The notes under the pieces: generated by a model
What the model was told of the DNA's origin: nothing
Databases searched by the model: none
What the model saw: the letters and a program-made list of their open reading frames with translations, nothing else
Program-made: the position numbers and the translations under genes
In this document: one piece after another, positions 15,117 through 23,128 of the stretch
How positions within the stretch are numbered: position 1 is the stretch's first letter
Layout: the number at the start of each line of letters is the position of its first letter
Assembly: GCA_045649855.1 (NCBI GenBank)
Contig: JAZRQN010000146.1
Span: 1 to 24,534, forward strand
Origin: URNF01 sp045649855
GTDB lineage: Bacteria; Bacillota; Clostridia; Oscillospirales; Acutalibacteraceae
Reading direction: 5' to 3'
DNA: 24,534 nt

Positions 15117-15611
15117 TTACTTGATCAACTGTTTCAATACCTCTAAGCGAGGATCAGTGGTGTCCGGTTTGCAGCCGCAAAGACCATCGTTAAGATTCTG
15201 CCCACACATCGGGCACAGTCCGCGGCAATCCTCTTTGCAAAGACTTTTGTACGGCAATTCCAGCAACATATCGGTCATAACCAAATCGGAAAGATCCAGT
15301 TGATATTGTTGCAACAGAATAAAGTCGTCGTTTTCTTCGTTGTTCAAAGAGTCGACCAGAATATGCTCCATCGACAGCTTGTACTCTTTTTCAAAATCGT
15401 TCAAGCAACGATCACATTGACCGTGATAACAGAAAGAAATTTCCGCGCGCAACAGCACAACGTCTGCGGAAACCGCAACCGCGCCTTTTACGCGAACAGG
15501 AGTCTTGAACGGGGTGACGCCGTTAAATTCCTCTTTGGTAAAATCCAGTTCTGTGTCGATCGGAAGAGAATCGATCTCTCCCATAAACAACGGTCTCAGT
15601 TGTAAAAGCAT
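15117..15611 (-). CDS. yceD: DUF177 protein (YceD family, 23S rRNA accumulation)
   Basis: Member of the YceD/DUF177 family, almost always encoded before rpmF and linked in other bacteria to 23S rRNA accumulation. The 164-residue product has the family core HGQCDRCLNDFE (63-74, with the C66-x-x-C69 pair) and a C-terminal second cysteine cluster, LCKEDCRGLCPMCGQNLNDG (C125, C129, C133, C136, then C145 and C147). These suggest metal binding. GAGGTG is just upstream of the ATG at 15611. Transcription comes from a perfect consensus promoter at 15638-15666, as fits a ribosomal protein operon. Confidence 0.93.
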   Translation of the reverse strand: MLLQLRPLFMGEIDSLPIDTELDFTKEEFNGVTPFKTPVRVKGAVAVSADVVLLRAEISFCYHGQCDRCLNDFEKEYKLSMEHILVDSLNNEENDDFILLQQYQLDLSDLVMTDMLLELPYKSLCKEDCRGLCPMCGQNLNDGLCGCKPDTTDPRLEVLKQLIK

Positions 15612-15637
15612 AGTTCACCTCAAGTATCACGCATGAT

Positions 15638-15666
15638 ATTATATAGGCAAATCTTTCATTTGTCAA
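15638..15666 (-). promoter_or_regulatory. Perfect consensus sigma-A promoter for yceD-rpmF
   Basis: On the minus strand TTGACA (15666-15661), 17-base spacer, TATAAT (15643-15638): an exact match to both consensus hexamers with optimal spacing. Its start near 15631 gives a leader of about 20 bases. Confidence 0.9.
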
Positions 15667-15705
15667 TAGATTTTTCGCGTTATCATAAAAAGATTTACCG
15701 AAAGA

Positions 15706-15731
15706 ACGGCGGAAACCGCAGTTTCCGCCGT
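15706..15731 (-). terminator. Hairpin terminator after the P-loop protein gene
   Basis: An 11-bp perfect stem, ACGGCGGAAAC (15706-15716) with GTTTCCGCCGT (15721-15731), and a 4-base loop lie 24 bases after the gene's stop. The downstream tract on the minus strand (TCTTTCGG) is only moderately T-rich. Confidence 0.7.
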
Positions 15732-15755
15732 CTTGCATATACATTTTTCCGAAAA

Positions 15756-16160
15756 TCAGATTTCTTCCGCGATTTCCGCGATATGAGCCGGGATTTCGGA
15801 CTTGTCAGCGGAAACGGACAGAACCATTTTCACGTCCAGTTTGCTGATCTTTTCCACGAACGCATCGAGAGCCGCCATATCAGCGCCACCGATTTTCAGG
15901 GTAGAGTCAACGAAAATATCGGTAATATCATAATTTCCCGCGCACATACCTGCGATGAAGCCGTAGAAGGCATCGAAACCGCTGATAGCATAATCCGCAG
16001 CAGACACCAAACGCACCTGATGGCTGACGTCGTAAGTCAAAGTGTTATCCTTTTCGATAAACACGACATTACCTTTCGACTGTGCAACAGCGGCGTTGCA
16101 GAGATCCATCAGTTTCTTGGTCTTGCCGGAACCTTTTTTGCCGAGAATTAAAGTGACCAT
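15756..16160 (-). CDS. Small P-loop ATP-binding protein of unknown function
   Basis: A 134-residue protein that is essentially one nucleotide-binding domain. The Walker A motif GKKGSGKT (7-14) directly follows the first strand (VTLIL), and ITDIFVDS (79-86) is a plausible Walker B strand ending in Asp. The rest is a short alpha/beta fold resembling a minimal RecA-like or thymidine-kinase-like core; no lid, sensor or substrate domain is evident. The start is ATG 16160, behind GGGAGG; the longer open frame lacks a ribosome site and begins in the pgi-proximal leader. It lies 48 bases downstream of pgi and may be co-transcribed with it. I recall similar short ATP-binding hypotheticals in Clostridia, but cannot assign a role. 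Confidence 0.78.
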   Translation of the reverse strand: MVTLILGKKGSGKTKKLMDLCNAAVAQSKGNVVFIEKDNTLTYDVSHQVRLVSAADYAISGFDAFYGFIAGMCAGNYDITDIFVDSTLKIGGADMAALDAFVEKISKLDVKMVLSVSADKSEIPAHIAEIAEEI

Positions 16161-16208
16161 AATAAAACCTCCCAATATATTCTTAACCGTTAAAACGGTC
16201 ATTGACTC

Positions 16209-17552
16209 TTACTGCGCGGAGAGGCGTGCCTCCAGCGCTTCTTTTTCACTCTCATAGCCGGGTTTACCGAGCAGAGCAAACATATTTTTCTTGTAGCTTT
16301 CCACACCGGGTTGGTCAAACGGATTGACGCCCAACATATAACCGGAGATCGCGCAAGCTTTCTCAAAGAAGTAAATGAGATAGCCGAGATTTTCTTCGGT
16401 AGCTTCTTCTACGTTGATGACCAGCGAAGGGGTGTCGCCGTCAGCGTGCGCAAGCACGGTGCCTTCAAACGCCTTCCGATTGACAAACGCCATAGTCTTG
16501 CCGGTCAGGAAGTTCAAACCGTCCACGTTTTCGGGATCGTTCTCGATAACCTTTTCCATCTGCGGTTTGTCGATCAGCACCACGGTTTCAAACAGAATGT
16601 TGGAACCCTGCTGTACGAACTGACCGAGGGAGTGCAGGTCGGTGGAGAAAATAGCGGACGCCGGGAACAGACCCTTTCCGTCTTTGCCTTCGCTCTCACC
16701 GTACAACTGTTTCCACCATTCGGACATCATCGCATACTGCGGTTCGTAGCTCACCATCATTTCGATGGCTCTGCCCTTGCGGTGCAGGATGCTGCGCGCA
16801 GCGGCGTATTTGTAACAATCGTTTTTCTCGAGATCGGTTTCGCAGAACTCAGCCTGTGCTTTCTGTGCGCCTGCCATCAGCGCATCAATGTCGCAACCGG
16901 CAACAGCGATGGGCAACAGACCCACAGCGGTGAGCACCGAGAAACGGCCGCCCACATCATCCGGCACAACGAAAGTTTCATAACCCTCGCGGTCAGCGAG
17001 TGCTTTCAGGGTGCCTCGTGCTTTGTCGGTGGTAACGTAAATGCGTTTTTTCGCTTCTTCGTGGCCGACAGTCTTTTCCAAATAATCACGGAACACACGG
17101 AACGCGATAGCCGGTTCGGTGGTAGTGCCGGATTTGGAGATCACGTTGATGGATACACGGCGACCTTCGCACAGATCGAGCAGTTCCTGCAAAGCGGTGC
17201 TGCTGATGCTGTTACCTGCAAAGTATACGTCGGGGGTATCCTTTTTCTTCGCATTATACAGCGGAGATTTCAAAAATTCGATCGCGGCGCGAGCACCCAG
17301 ATAGGAACCGCCGATACCGATCGCAATAAAAATGTCGGTGTCTTCTTTGATGCGAGCCGCCGCCGCTTTGATGCGAGCGAACTCCTCTTTATCATAATCG
17401 GTGGGCAGATTCATCCAACCCAAGAAATCACAGCCGGGGCCTTTGCCGCCGTGCAACACATCGTGCGCCGTTTTGATGAACGGGGCGATGGCTTCATACT
17501 CTTTTTGCTCGATAAACGGAGCCGCGTAACGCGTTTCTAATTTCACTGACAT
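16209..17552 (-). CDS. pgi: Glucose-6-phosphate isomerase
   Basis: Interconverts glucose 6-phosphate and fructose 6-phosphate in glycolysis and gluconeogenesis. The 447-residue product is the short form usual in Firmicutes. Signatures are GIGGSYLGARAA (79-90), VISKSGTTTEP (137-147), DDVGGRFSVLTAVGLLP (198-214, the first PROSITE-type block), a FSTDLHSLGQ segment, and NPFDQPGVESYK near the C-terminus. ATG 17552 follows GAGGG at 7 bases; the frame extends 11 codons further but without a better site. A promoter with optimal spacing lies 49 bases upstream of the ATG, preceded by an inverted repeat that may be an operator. Confidence 0.97.
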   Translation of the reverse strand: MSVKLETRYAAPFIEQKEYEAIAPFIKTAHDVLHGGKGPGCDFLGWMNLPTDYDKEEFARIKAAAARIKEDTDIFIAIGIGGSYLGARAAIEFLKSPLYNAKKKDTPDVYFAGNSISSTALQELLDLCEGRRVSINVISKSGTTTEPAIAFRVFRDYLEKTVGHEEAKKRIYVTTDKARGTLKALADREGYETFVVPDDVGGRFSVLTAVGLLPIAVAGCDIDALMAGAQKAQAEFCETDLEKNDCYKYAAARSILHRKGRAIEMMVSYEPQYAMMSEWWKQLYGESEGKDGKGLFPASAIFSTDLHSLGQFVQQGSNILFETVVLIDKPQMEKVIENDPENVDGLNFLTGKTMAFVNRKAFEGTVLAHADGDTPSLVINVEEATEENLGYLIYFFEKACAISGYMLGVNPFDQPGVESYKKNMFALLGKPGYESEKEALEARLSAQ

Positions 17553-17600
17553 TTGACATCCCTCAATTTCTGACAGATTTCGCATTTTATGCTATTTAAT

Positions 17601-17629
17601 AGTATAGTTCAAAAAACAAAATCTATCAA
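17601..17629 (-). promoter_or_regulatory. Sigma-A type promoter for pgi
   Basis: On the minus strand TTGATA (17629-17624), 17-base spacer, TATACT (17606-17601). The expected start is near 17594, about 42 bases before the pgi ATG. Confidence 0.8.
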
Positions 17630-17637
17630 TGGACAGT

Positions 17638-17657
17638 TGTTGCAAAAGTATGCAACA
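17638..17657. promoter_or_regulatory. Inverted repeat upstream of the pgi promoter, possible operator
   Basis: Perfect 7-bp arms TGTTGCA (17638-17644) and TGCAACA (17651-17657) around 6 bases, ending 9 bases upstream of the -35 box. Position and size suit a dimeric transcription factor; no known motif is matched, and no T-tract follows. Confidence 0.4.
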
Positions 17658-17739
17658 TTTATCCATAAAGATATGTATGTACATCTTACACGAGGAACAC
17701 AGAAGTTTGATTTGTTGTTTATATCTTAACACATTTTCG

Positions 17740-17765
17740 TTCACAATGCAATGAAAAATTGTGAA
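17740..17765. repeat. Inverted repeat after the carboxypeptidase gene
   Basis: Perfect 8-bp arms TTCACAAT (17740-17747) and ATTGTGAA (17758-17765) with a 10-base loop, 20 bases after the carboxypeptidase stop. AT-rich and without a clear T-tract, it may be a weak terminator or a protein-binding site. Confidence 0.4.
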
Positions 17766-17785
17766 TTTTATATAAAAAATCTCGT

Positions 17786-19021
17786 TTATGCGCTCAATGC
17801 GCGCAAAAGTCGACCCACCGCACGAAAAATCGTCATTTTTTCGACATTTTCAGCGGCGCAAATCGGCATTTCAAGTAAAATCTCATCGTTCAGAGAAACC
17901 GTAAAACTCCCCAATTTCTGTCCGAGTGCCACGGGCGCTTGCGTGTTCTCCACCAACTGTACCGCCGTTTTCACCTGTTTTTCCTCGCCTTTTTTCAGTA
18001 ACAGCGGCGTGATGGTTTCCGTTTTCACCGACACTTCGCTCGTCATACCGCCCGTAACCGCAACCGGCGTCAATAACGCCGCATCCAACGTAGGCGTATA
18101 CAGTACATAGTGTGAAAATCCGTAGTCCAGCATCGCCCTGGCGCCGCCAAACCGCTCGTCGGTGCTTTCACAGCCAAGGATGACCGCAACAAACGCAACA
18201 CCATCTCTCTGCGCAGTCGCTGACAAGCAATGGCCTGCGGCACTTGTAGTACCTGTTTTCAGTCCCGTAGCGCCTTTATAATGCCGCACCAGTTTATTGG
18301 TGTTGACCAATTCGGACGTACCGTCGCGCAAACTGTCCATCCAGATGGTGGTGTACTTTTGAATATCGTCGTGTTTCATCAATTCGCGGGACATCACCGC
18401 CACGTCATACGCGGAAGAATATCCCTCATCGTTCAGTCCGCTGCAATCCAAAAAGTTCGTATCTTTCATACCGAGTTCTGCCGCTCGCTCGTTCATACGC
18501 AGTACAAACCCTTCCACCGTACCGCAAATGTGCTCGGCAAGCGCAGCGCAAGCATCGTTCGCGGACACCACCGCCGCGGCTTTAAGCAGATCGTCCACCG
18601 ACATCTGCTCCCCTTCTTCCAGCCATATCTGCGAACCGCCCATTGACGCAGCCGTCGCTGAACAGGTAACCATATCATCCAACCGTATCTGTTCATTGTC
18701 TATCGCTTCCATCGTGAGCAACAAGGTCATAATTTTCGTTACCGACGCAATGGGAAGTTGTTCATGAGCGTTTTTCTCGAACACGACCGTTCCGCTCCCC
18801 AACTCCATTAGCACAGCCGACTTTCCGCCCACCGACAAAGCCGCAGGTGATACCGCCGCCGCGGTGGGTGCCCACACGCTCTCATCCTCCGCATACGGTG
18901 CTGACACCGCATCCTCCGTGTCATAGATGTACGCTTCTTTCGCCAGGACGGTGGGAGAAACCGATACCAATACCAACGATAACACGCCGCAAAAAAGCCG
19001 CTTTACAAAATATTTTTTCAT
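17786..19021 (-). CDS. D-alanyl-D-alanine carboxypeptidase (low-molecular-weight PBP, S11 family)
   Basis: Secreted penicillin-binding protein that trims the terminal D-Ala from peptidoglycan stem peptides. The 411-residue precursor has a signal peptide (MKKYFVKRLFCGVLSLVLVSVSPTVLA, cleavage likely after LA) and a variable acidic linker. The S11 peptidase domain follows, with all three catalytic motifs: SVTK (S93, K96), SAN (153-155) and KTGT (255-258). A PBP5-like beta domain comes next (about 290-385), and the basic C-terminus IFRAVGRLLRALSA could be an amphipathic membrane anchor as in DacA. The second of two ATGs (19027, 19021) was preferred since the GGTAGGG site abuts the first. DacF- or DacB-like is plausible, but the exact paralogue is not decidable. 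It appears to be a single-gene unit; no clear promoter was found after the upstream terminator. Confidence 0.92.
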   Translation of the reverse strand: MKKYFVKRLFCGVLSLVLVSVSPTVLAKEAYIYDTEDAVSAPYAEDESVWAPTAAAVSPAALSVGGKSAVLMELGSGTVVFEKNAHEQLPIASVTKIMTLLLTMEAIDNEQIRLDDMVTCSATAASMGGSQIWLEEGEQMSVDDLLKAAAVVSANDACAALAEHICGTVEGFVLRMNERAAELGMKDTNFLDCSGLNDEGYSSAYDVAVMSRELMKHDDIQKYTTIWMDSLRDGTSELVNTNKLVRHYKGATGLKTGTTSAAGHCLSATAQRDGVAFVAVILGCESTDERFGGARAMLDYGFSHYVLYTPTLDAALLTPVAVTGGMTSEVSVKTETITPLLLKKGEEKQVKTAVQLVENTQAPVALGQKLGSFTVSLNDEILLEMPICAAENVEKMTIFRAVGRLLRALSA

Positions 19022-19072
19022 ACGCATCCCTACCTTCTGTCAAAACGTATGCATCGGGTGCGTTTTTTAGTA

Positions 19073-19106
19073 TAAAAAAGGCTGTGCAACGTGATGTTGC
19101 ACAGCC
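19073..19106 (-). terminator. Strong terminator of the six-gene sugar operon
   Basis: An 11-bp perfect stem, GGCTGTGCAAC (19080-19090) with GTTGCACAGCC (19096-19106), and a 5-base loop. On the minus strand it is followed by six T residues, 10 bases after the last gene of the operon. Confidence 0.93.
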
Positions 19107-19115
19107 TGTATTTAT

Positions 19116-20291
19116 TTACCATTGTACCTGCCAGCGGCGAGAATACCCCGTCCTGTCGCGTTTTTCGCCATCATCCGCCGATTGATATACAGAAGATGCG
19201 ATGTTTTGTTGCAACAGCGCATCATACCGCGCCGTATCAAACGGCAGGCGAATTTCCGCATTGCCCGTCCACGCCGACAAATACGCCGCGTTGCTGATAG
19301 ACAGTTCCAAGATACCATCCTCACCGGGCGCTAACAGCGGTGTGCCATTCCGCACGGCATCGGTGAAGTTTTGCAGAATCCCTGCGTGCATAGCGCCTTG
19401 TTCAGCAGGTTCATATTCGGTGTAATCGGCAGGAATGGACGGTGCGATATCATCTGATACAAACCGCACGTTCCGCTCGGGCGTGTGCAGTTTCCACCAC
19501 TTCATCGTACCGTTTTCCAGCACCAATTTACCTAAATCGCCGACAATTTCCAAACGGTTCGTACCGGGGGACTCGCCGGTGGAAACGATAAACGTACCTG
19601 TCGCACCGTTTGCGTAACGGGCAAAGATGGTTACATCATCCTCCACCTCGATGCGATGATATTTGGCAACATCGCAAAACGCCGTAATGCTTTTGGGCAT
19701 ACCGCAGATCCACTGCCACAAATCGAGGTTGTGCGGCGCTTGGTTCAGCAATACTCCGCCGCCCTCCCCTGCCCAGGTAGCACGCCAGCTTCCCGAGTCA
19801 TAATAGTGTTGTGTCCGATACCAGTTGGTAATGGTCCAAGCGGTGCGTTTGAGTTCGCCGAGCTGTCCGCTTTGCACGATCTCACGCGCCTTTTGGAACA
19901 ACGGACTCGTTCTTTGATTGAACATAATGCCAAATACGCAACCGCTCTTTTGGGCTGACACGTTGAGTGCTTCCGCTTTGGACACCGTGATATCGACAGG
20001 CTTTTCCACCAATACGTGCAAACCTGCCTCAAACGCCGCCATAGCAATATCCGCATGCAACGGATGGGGCACAGATACGATCACAGCATCCAAAAGACCG
20101 CTCGCAAACATATCTTCATATCGTTCAAACGTGGGGATTCCCCACTTTTGTTCACAAAACGCACGGCGGCTTTCAGCAACATCACAAGCCGCGGTCAGTA
20201 CCGCGCCTGCAATCTCTCCGCCGCCGATGCAGTTCACGTGTGCAGTGCCGATATTACCGACACCGACCACGCCAAACCTCACAGTTTTCAT
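19116..20291 (-). CDS. Gfo/Idh/MocA family oxidoreductase (copy A)
   Basis: A 391-residue NAD(P)-dependent sugar or polyol dehydrogenase. The Rossmann motif GVGNIG (10-15) and the family EKP motif (96-98, its Lys catalytic) are present. In the C-terminal domain GEGGGVLLNQ (175-184) and PHNLDLWQW (186-194) contain the usual catalytic His187 and Asp190. It closely resembles the upstream gene (copy B), including the shared blocks ITNWYR, YYDSG, WRATW and IEVEDDVT, so they are paralogues. Copy A differs in the segment after residue 255 and in lacking copy B's long C-terminal tail. It is last in a six-gene operon, 16 bases after copy B. The ATG at 20291 has only a weak AAGG; coupling to the preceding stop is likely. 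The substrate is unknown. Confidence 0.85.
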   Translation of the reverse strand: MKTVRFGVVGVGNIGTAHVNCIGGGEIAGAVLTAACDVAESRRAFCEQKWGIPTFERYEDMFASGLLDAVIVSVPHPLHADIAMAAFEAGLHVLVEKPVDITVSKAEALNVSAQKSGCVFGIMFNQRTSPLFQKAREIVQSGQLGELKRTAWTITNWYRTQHYYDSGSWRATWAGEGGGVLLNQAPHNLDLWQWICGMPKSITAFCDVAKYHRIEVEDDVTIFARYANGATGTFIVSTGESPGTNRLEIVGDLGKLVLENGTMKWWKLHTPERNVRFVSDDIAPSIPADYTEYEPAEQGAMHAGILQNFTDAVRNGTPLLAPGEDGILELSISNAAYLSAWTGNAEIRLPFDTARYDALLQQNIASSVYQSADDGEKRDRTGYSRRWQVQW

Positions 20292-20307
20292 GCCATCACA
20301 ACCTTGA

Positions 20308-21480
20308 TTATTTGGTACCGCCATACGTATCAGAAGTATCCGCAACCACCGCTTTGACCGTCGTTTTGCGACGAGAAGTAGCAACCCTCTTCATCAATTC
20401 TTCGTAATATACGTCTTCATCGAAGGGGATTTCAACCGCTTTACCCGTGAAAGCGGAAAGGTGCATCGCATTGGAAATGGTCAGGCCATTGATGCCCTCC
20501 GCACCGTGTGCCACCAACGGTTCACCGCGCAGAATAGCACCGCCCCAGGCGTTGAGAACACCGATATGCTGTTCGTTTTTGCCGTCCAGTTCCAGTTCCA
20601 GCTTGGTAACCTTCGGAGAACCGAACGGCGCTTCATTGGTTTTGGTGAATTCCGGTTCAGCCATCTCAAACTCCCATACAGACAATTCATCGCCGTCTGC
20701 TACCAACTTTGCTTTATCCATTTGGATTTCAAAGCGGTTGGTACCGAACGCATCGCCTGTAGAAGTGATAAACGTACCGGTTGCACCGTTTGCATATTCC
20801 ACATAAGTGGTAACGTCGTCTTCCACCTCAATATCATGCCATTTACCGATATGTAACTGCGAAGAAACCTTCACCGGCATACCGCAGATCCATTGCCACA
20901 GATCCAGCTGATGCGGACACTGATTGAGCAGAACGCCGCCGCCCTCGCCGCTCCAAGTTGCACGCCAATCGCCCGAATCATAATACGCCTGCGGACGATA
21001 CCAGTTGGTGATGATCCAGGAAACACGACGAATTTCGCCATACGCACCCGAATGCACCAGTTCGTGCATTTTACGATAGATACAGTTGGTACGCTGATTG
21101 AACATCATACCAAACACCACTTCCGGATGCTTTTCCGCCTCTGCATTCATTTCTTTGACCTGTTTTGTATAAACACCTGCAGGTTTTTCCACCATCACGT
21201 GGATACCGCGCTGCATACACGCCATCGCATATTCGGTATGCTGATAATGCGGTACCGCCACGATGCAAGCATCGATCAGACCACTGTCCAGCATTTCGAT
21301 TGCATCCGAGAACAAATGTGAAACGTCCGGCAGTTCCTGCTTTGCCCACGCCAGACGATCGGGGTTGATGTCCGCTATTGCAACCAAGTCAAAATCAGGG
21401 CATTTACCGTCTCGCACGTTTTTCGCATGACTGCTGCCCATATTGCCGATACCAATGATGCCAAGTTTTACTTTTTTCAT
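20308..21480 (-). CDS. Gfo/Idh/MocA family oxidoreductase (copy B)
   Basis: A 390-residue NAD(P)-dependent oxidoreductase acting on the hydroxyl of a sugar, glycoside or polyol. Seen: GIGNMG (10-15), VEKP (97-100, catalytic Lys99), GEGGGVLLNQ (178-187) and PHQLDLWQW (189-197, catalytic His190 and Asp193). ATG 21480 is placed 8 bases after AAGGAG; an in-frame GTG three codons upstream has no such spacing. The C-terminus is extended and basic (RVATSRRKTTVKAVVADTSD), absent from copy A. It sits between a TIM-barrel isomerase and its own paralogue. Two related dehydrogenases in one operon might oxidise and re-reduce successive intermediates, or form a hetero-oligomer; both are inference. Confidence 0.87.
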   Translation of the reverse strand: MKKVKLGIIGIGNMGSSHAKNVRDGKCPDFDLVAIADINPDRLAWAKQELPDVSHLFSDAIEMLDSGLIDACIVAVPHYQHTEYAMACMQRGIHVMVEKPAGVYTKQVKEMNAEAEKHPEVVFGMMFNQRTNCIYRKMHELVHSGAYGEIRRVSWIITNWYRPQAYYDSGDWRATWSGEGGGVLLNQCPHQLDLWQWICGMPVKVSSQLHIGKWHDIEVEDDVTTYVEYANGATGTFITSTGDAFGTNRFEIQMDKAKLVADGDELSVWEFEMAEPEFTKTNEAPFGSPKVTKLELELDGKNEQHIGVLNAWGGAILRGEPLVAHGAEGINGLTISNAMHLSAFTGKAVEIPFDEDVYYEELMKRVATSRRKTTVKAVVADTSDTYGGTK

Positions 21481-21507
21481 AGTATACACTCCTTAGAGCT
21501 TGTTGCT

Positions 21508-22260
21508 TCATTCAAAGCCGTTGGCTTTCAAAAATGCGTAGCTGCGTTTCAAACATTCAAACGGATCTTCACCATAGCAATCATCCTGTTCGACCAACAT
21601 ATACTGTGTGCCCGCTTCCGCGGCTTTTTGGAACACGCGGTCGAAGTTGATGTTGCCGTCTCCGACAGGTGCCATTTTACAATCGTACACGAAATCTTTG
21701 AGATGAATACACGGCACACGACCTTTCAAAAATTCCAGCCACCACGCAGGGTCGCCGCCACCCATCTGCACCCAATAGGTATCCAGGGTAAAGCCGACCA
21801 GATCGGACGGCATCCGTTCCGCAACGTGTCGCAAAAACACCTTGCCGTCATATTTTGCAAATTCATGTGCGTGATTATGGTACATAAAGAGTTTGCCGTT
21901 TTCTTTGAGGGTTTTGGCAACCGCACCAAAGGTCGTTTCAAACTCTTTGAGACTTGCTTCCCCGTTTTGAGGATCAAACACGTTAGAACCCAGACCGACA
22001 TATTGACAACCGAACACATCGTGATCGTGAGCAACCGCCGCCGCATCCGCAATCAACCGCTCGCGCGGAATATGGGTCAGCACACAGGAAAGACCGTTTT
22101 GATCCAACTGTTCTTTGAGCCATTTGGGATCATACGCACAAGTGCCCGAAATCTGCACCGTTGTATATCCGATATCCGCAACCTTTTTCAAGGTTTCCGC
22201 AAAATCATCGGTGTTGGTGCAAAAATCACGCAGGGTATAAAACTGAGCACCAATTTTCAT
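21508..22260 (-). CDS. Sugar phosphate isomerase/epimerase (xylose-isomerase-like TIM barrel), short type
   Basis: A 250-residue AP endonuclease 2/xylose-isomerase-like barrel, the superfamily that includes IolE, IolH, tagatose 3-epimerase and hydroxypyruvate isomerase. It starts KIGAQFYTLRD, characteristic of the short subgroup often encoded beside Gfo/Idh/MocA genes. Candidate metal-site residues are in FMYHNHAHEF (125-134), FTLDTYWVQMGG (157-168, D160), IHLKD (185-189, H186) and LVEQDD (222-227, E224). There is no signal peptide. AAAGGAG precedes the ATG by 10 bases; the previous gene ends 15 bases upstream. The actual substrate (keto-sugar, keto-glycoside or keto-inositol) cannot be read from sequence. 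Confidence 0.85.
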   Translation of the reverse strand: MKIGAQFYTLRDFCTNTDDFAETLKKVADIGYTTVQISGTCAYDPKWLKEQLDQNGLSCVLTHIPRERLIADAAAVAHDHDVFGCQYVGLGSNVFDPQNGEASLKEFETTFGAVAKTLKENGKLFMYHNHAHEFAKYDGKVFLRHVAERMPSDLVGFTLDTYWVQMGGGDPAWWLEFLKGRVPCIHLKDFVYDCKMAPVGDGNINFDRVFQKAAEAGTQYMLVEQDDCYGEDPFECLKRSYAFLKANGFE

Positions 22261-22275
22261 AACTGTTTTTCTCCT

Positions 22276-23121
22276 TTACAGCAACGCTTTAAACGCTTCA
22301 CAAGCGGCATCAAACGCCGCATCATTGCTGTCATACACATACCGCTCGCCCACTTTGCTCTGTTCACCATCCTGCTCAAGAGCGGCAAGTCCGTCAAACA
22401 CTTTGAGATGCGGTTCCATCGTAAACTGACGGCCGCCGCGTGCGATATACGCACGCACAACAGCGGCAACATTGCCATCACCTTTACCGGCAGGCACCAC
22501 CGAACCGTCCCACAATGCATCTTTGATGTGCATATATTTGATACGGTCTTTCAGCAGTTCCCACGCTTCCAGCGTATCCTGTCCGCACTGTACAAAGTTG
22601 GCAGGGTCAAACACGCCCTCCAAGCGAGGTTCTGCTTTGAGAATATCCAGGCAACGCACGGCGTTATCGCCGTAAATACCCTTTTCATTTTCGTGGCACA
22701 GGGTAACGCCCGTACCTTCTGCCAAATCGGCAAATTTCCCCAAGCGATCCATCACTTCATTGCGATAATCGGCAGGGTCTTTGCCTTCCGGCATAAAGAA
22801 CGAAAACATACGCAGGTTGGAAGCGCCGAGTATATTCGCCGCCTCCAAAGTGCGTTTGCATTTTTCAAGATGTGCGGCAAAATCATCCTTTTCAATATGA
22901 ATTTTGCCGATCGGAGAACCCATCGACCAGATGATAAGACCTGCGGCATCCATTTTGCGACGCACTTCTTTGAGCTCATCATTGGTCATTTCAATAGCAT
23001 TTTGTTTACCGATATTGCGGATTTCAAGTCCCTGCAAACCGTTGCGTTGCATTGCCTTGATCTGCTCGTCAAACACCGCGCTCGCCTCGTCGGCGAATGC
23101 AAAAATCTGCAAATTCTCCAT
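22276..23121 (-). CDS. Sugar phosphate isomerase/epimerase TIM-barrel protein, second type
   Basis: A 281-residue xylose-isomerase-like barrel, only distantly related to its neighbour. Expected metal-binding positions are present: HENEKGIYG (143-151, E144), GVFDPANFVQ (169-178, D172), MHIKDAL (197-203, H198) and FTMEPHL (233-239, E236). The start is ATG 23121: AGGAG at 23129-23133 stands one base from the ATG at 23127 but 7 bases from 23121. Its ribosome site overlaps the stop codon of the upstream SDR gene, indicating coupled translation. Having three non-redundant barrels in one operon argues for a multi-step rearrangement of a sugar skeleton or for several related substrates. Confidence 0.85.
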   Translation of the reverse strand: MENLQIFAFADEASAVFDEQIKAMQRNGLQGLEIRNIGKQNAIEMTNDELKEVRRKMDAAGLIIWSMGSPIGKIHIEKDDFAAHLEKCKRTLEAANILGASNLRMFSFFMPEGKDPADYRNEVMDRLGKFADLAEGTGVTLCHENEKGIYGDNAVRCLDILKAEPRLEGVFDPANFVQCGQDTLEAWELLKDRIKYMHIKDALWDGSVVPAGKGDGNVAAVVRAYIARGGRQFTMEPHLKVFDGLAALEQDGEQSKVGERYVYDSNDAAFDAACEAFKALL

Positions 23122-23128
23122 ATCCATA

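Noticed and set aside
16187..16200. A short inverted repeat, ACCGT/ACGGT, between pgi and the P-loop gene as a terminator
   Set aside because: Only a 5-bp stem with no T-tract; too weak to call.
16311..17540. A 409-codon plus-strand open frame antisense to pgi
   Set aside because: pgi is unmistakable on the minus strand; the antisense frame has no ribosome site or family resemblance.
19069..19074. TATACT on the minus strand as a promoter for the carboxypeptidase gene
   Set aside because: It directly abuts the terminator T-tract and has no -35 hexamer at proper spacing.
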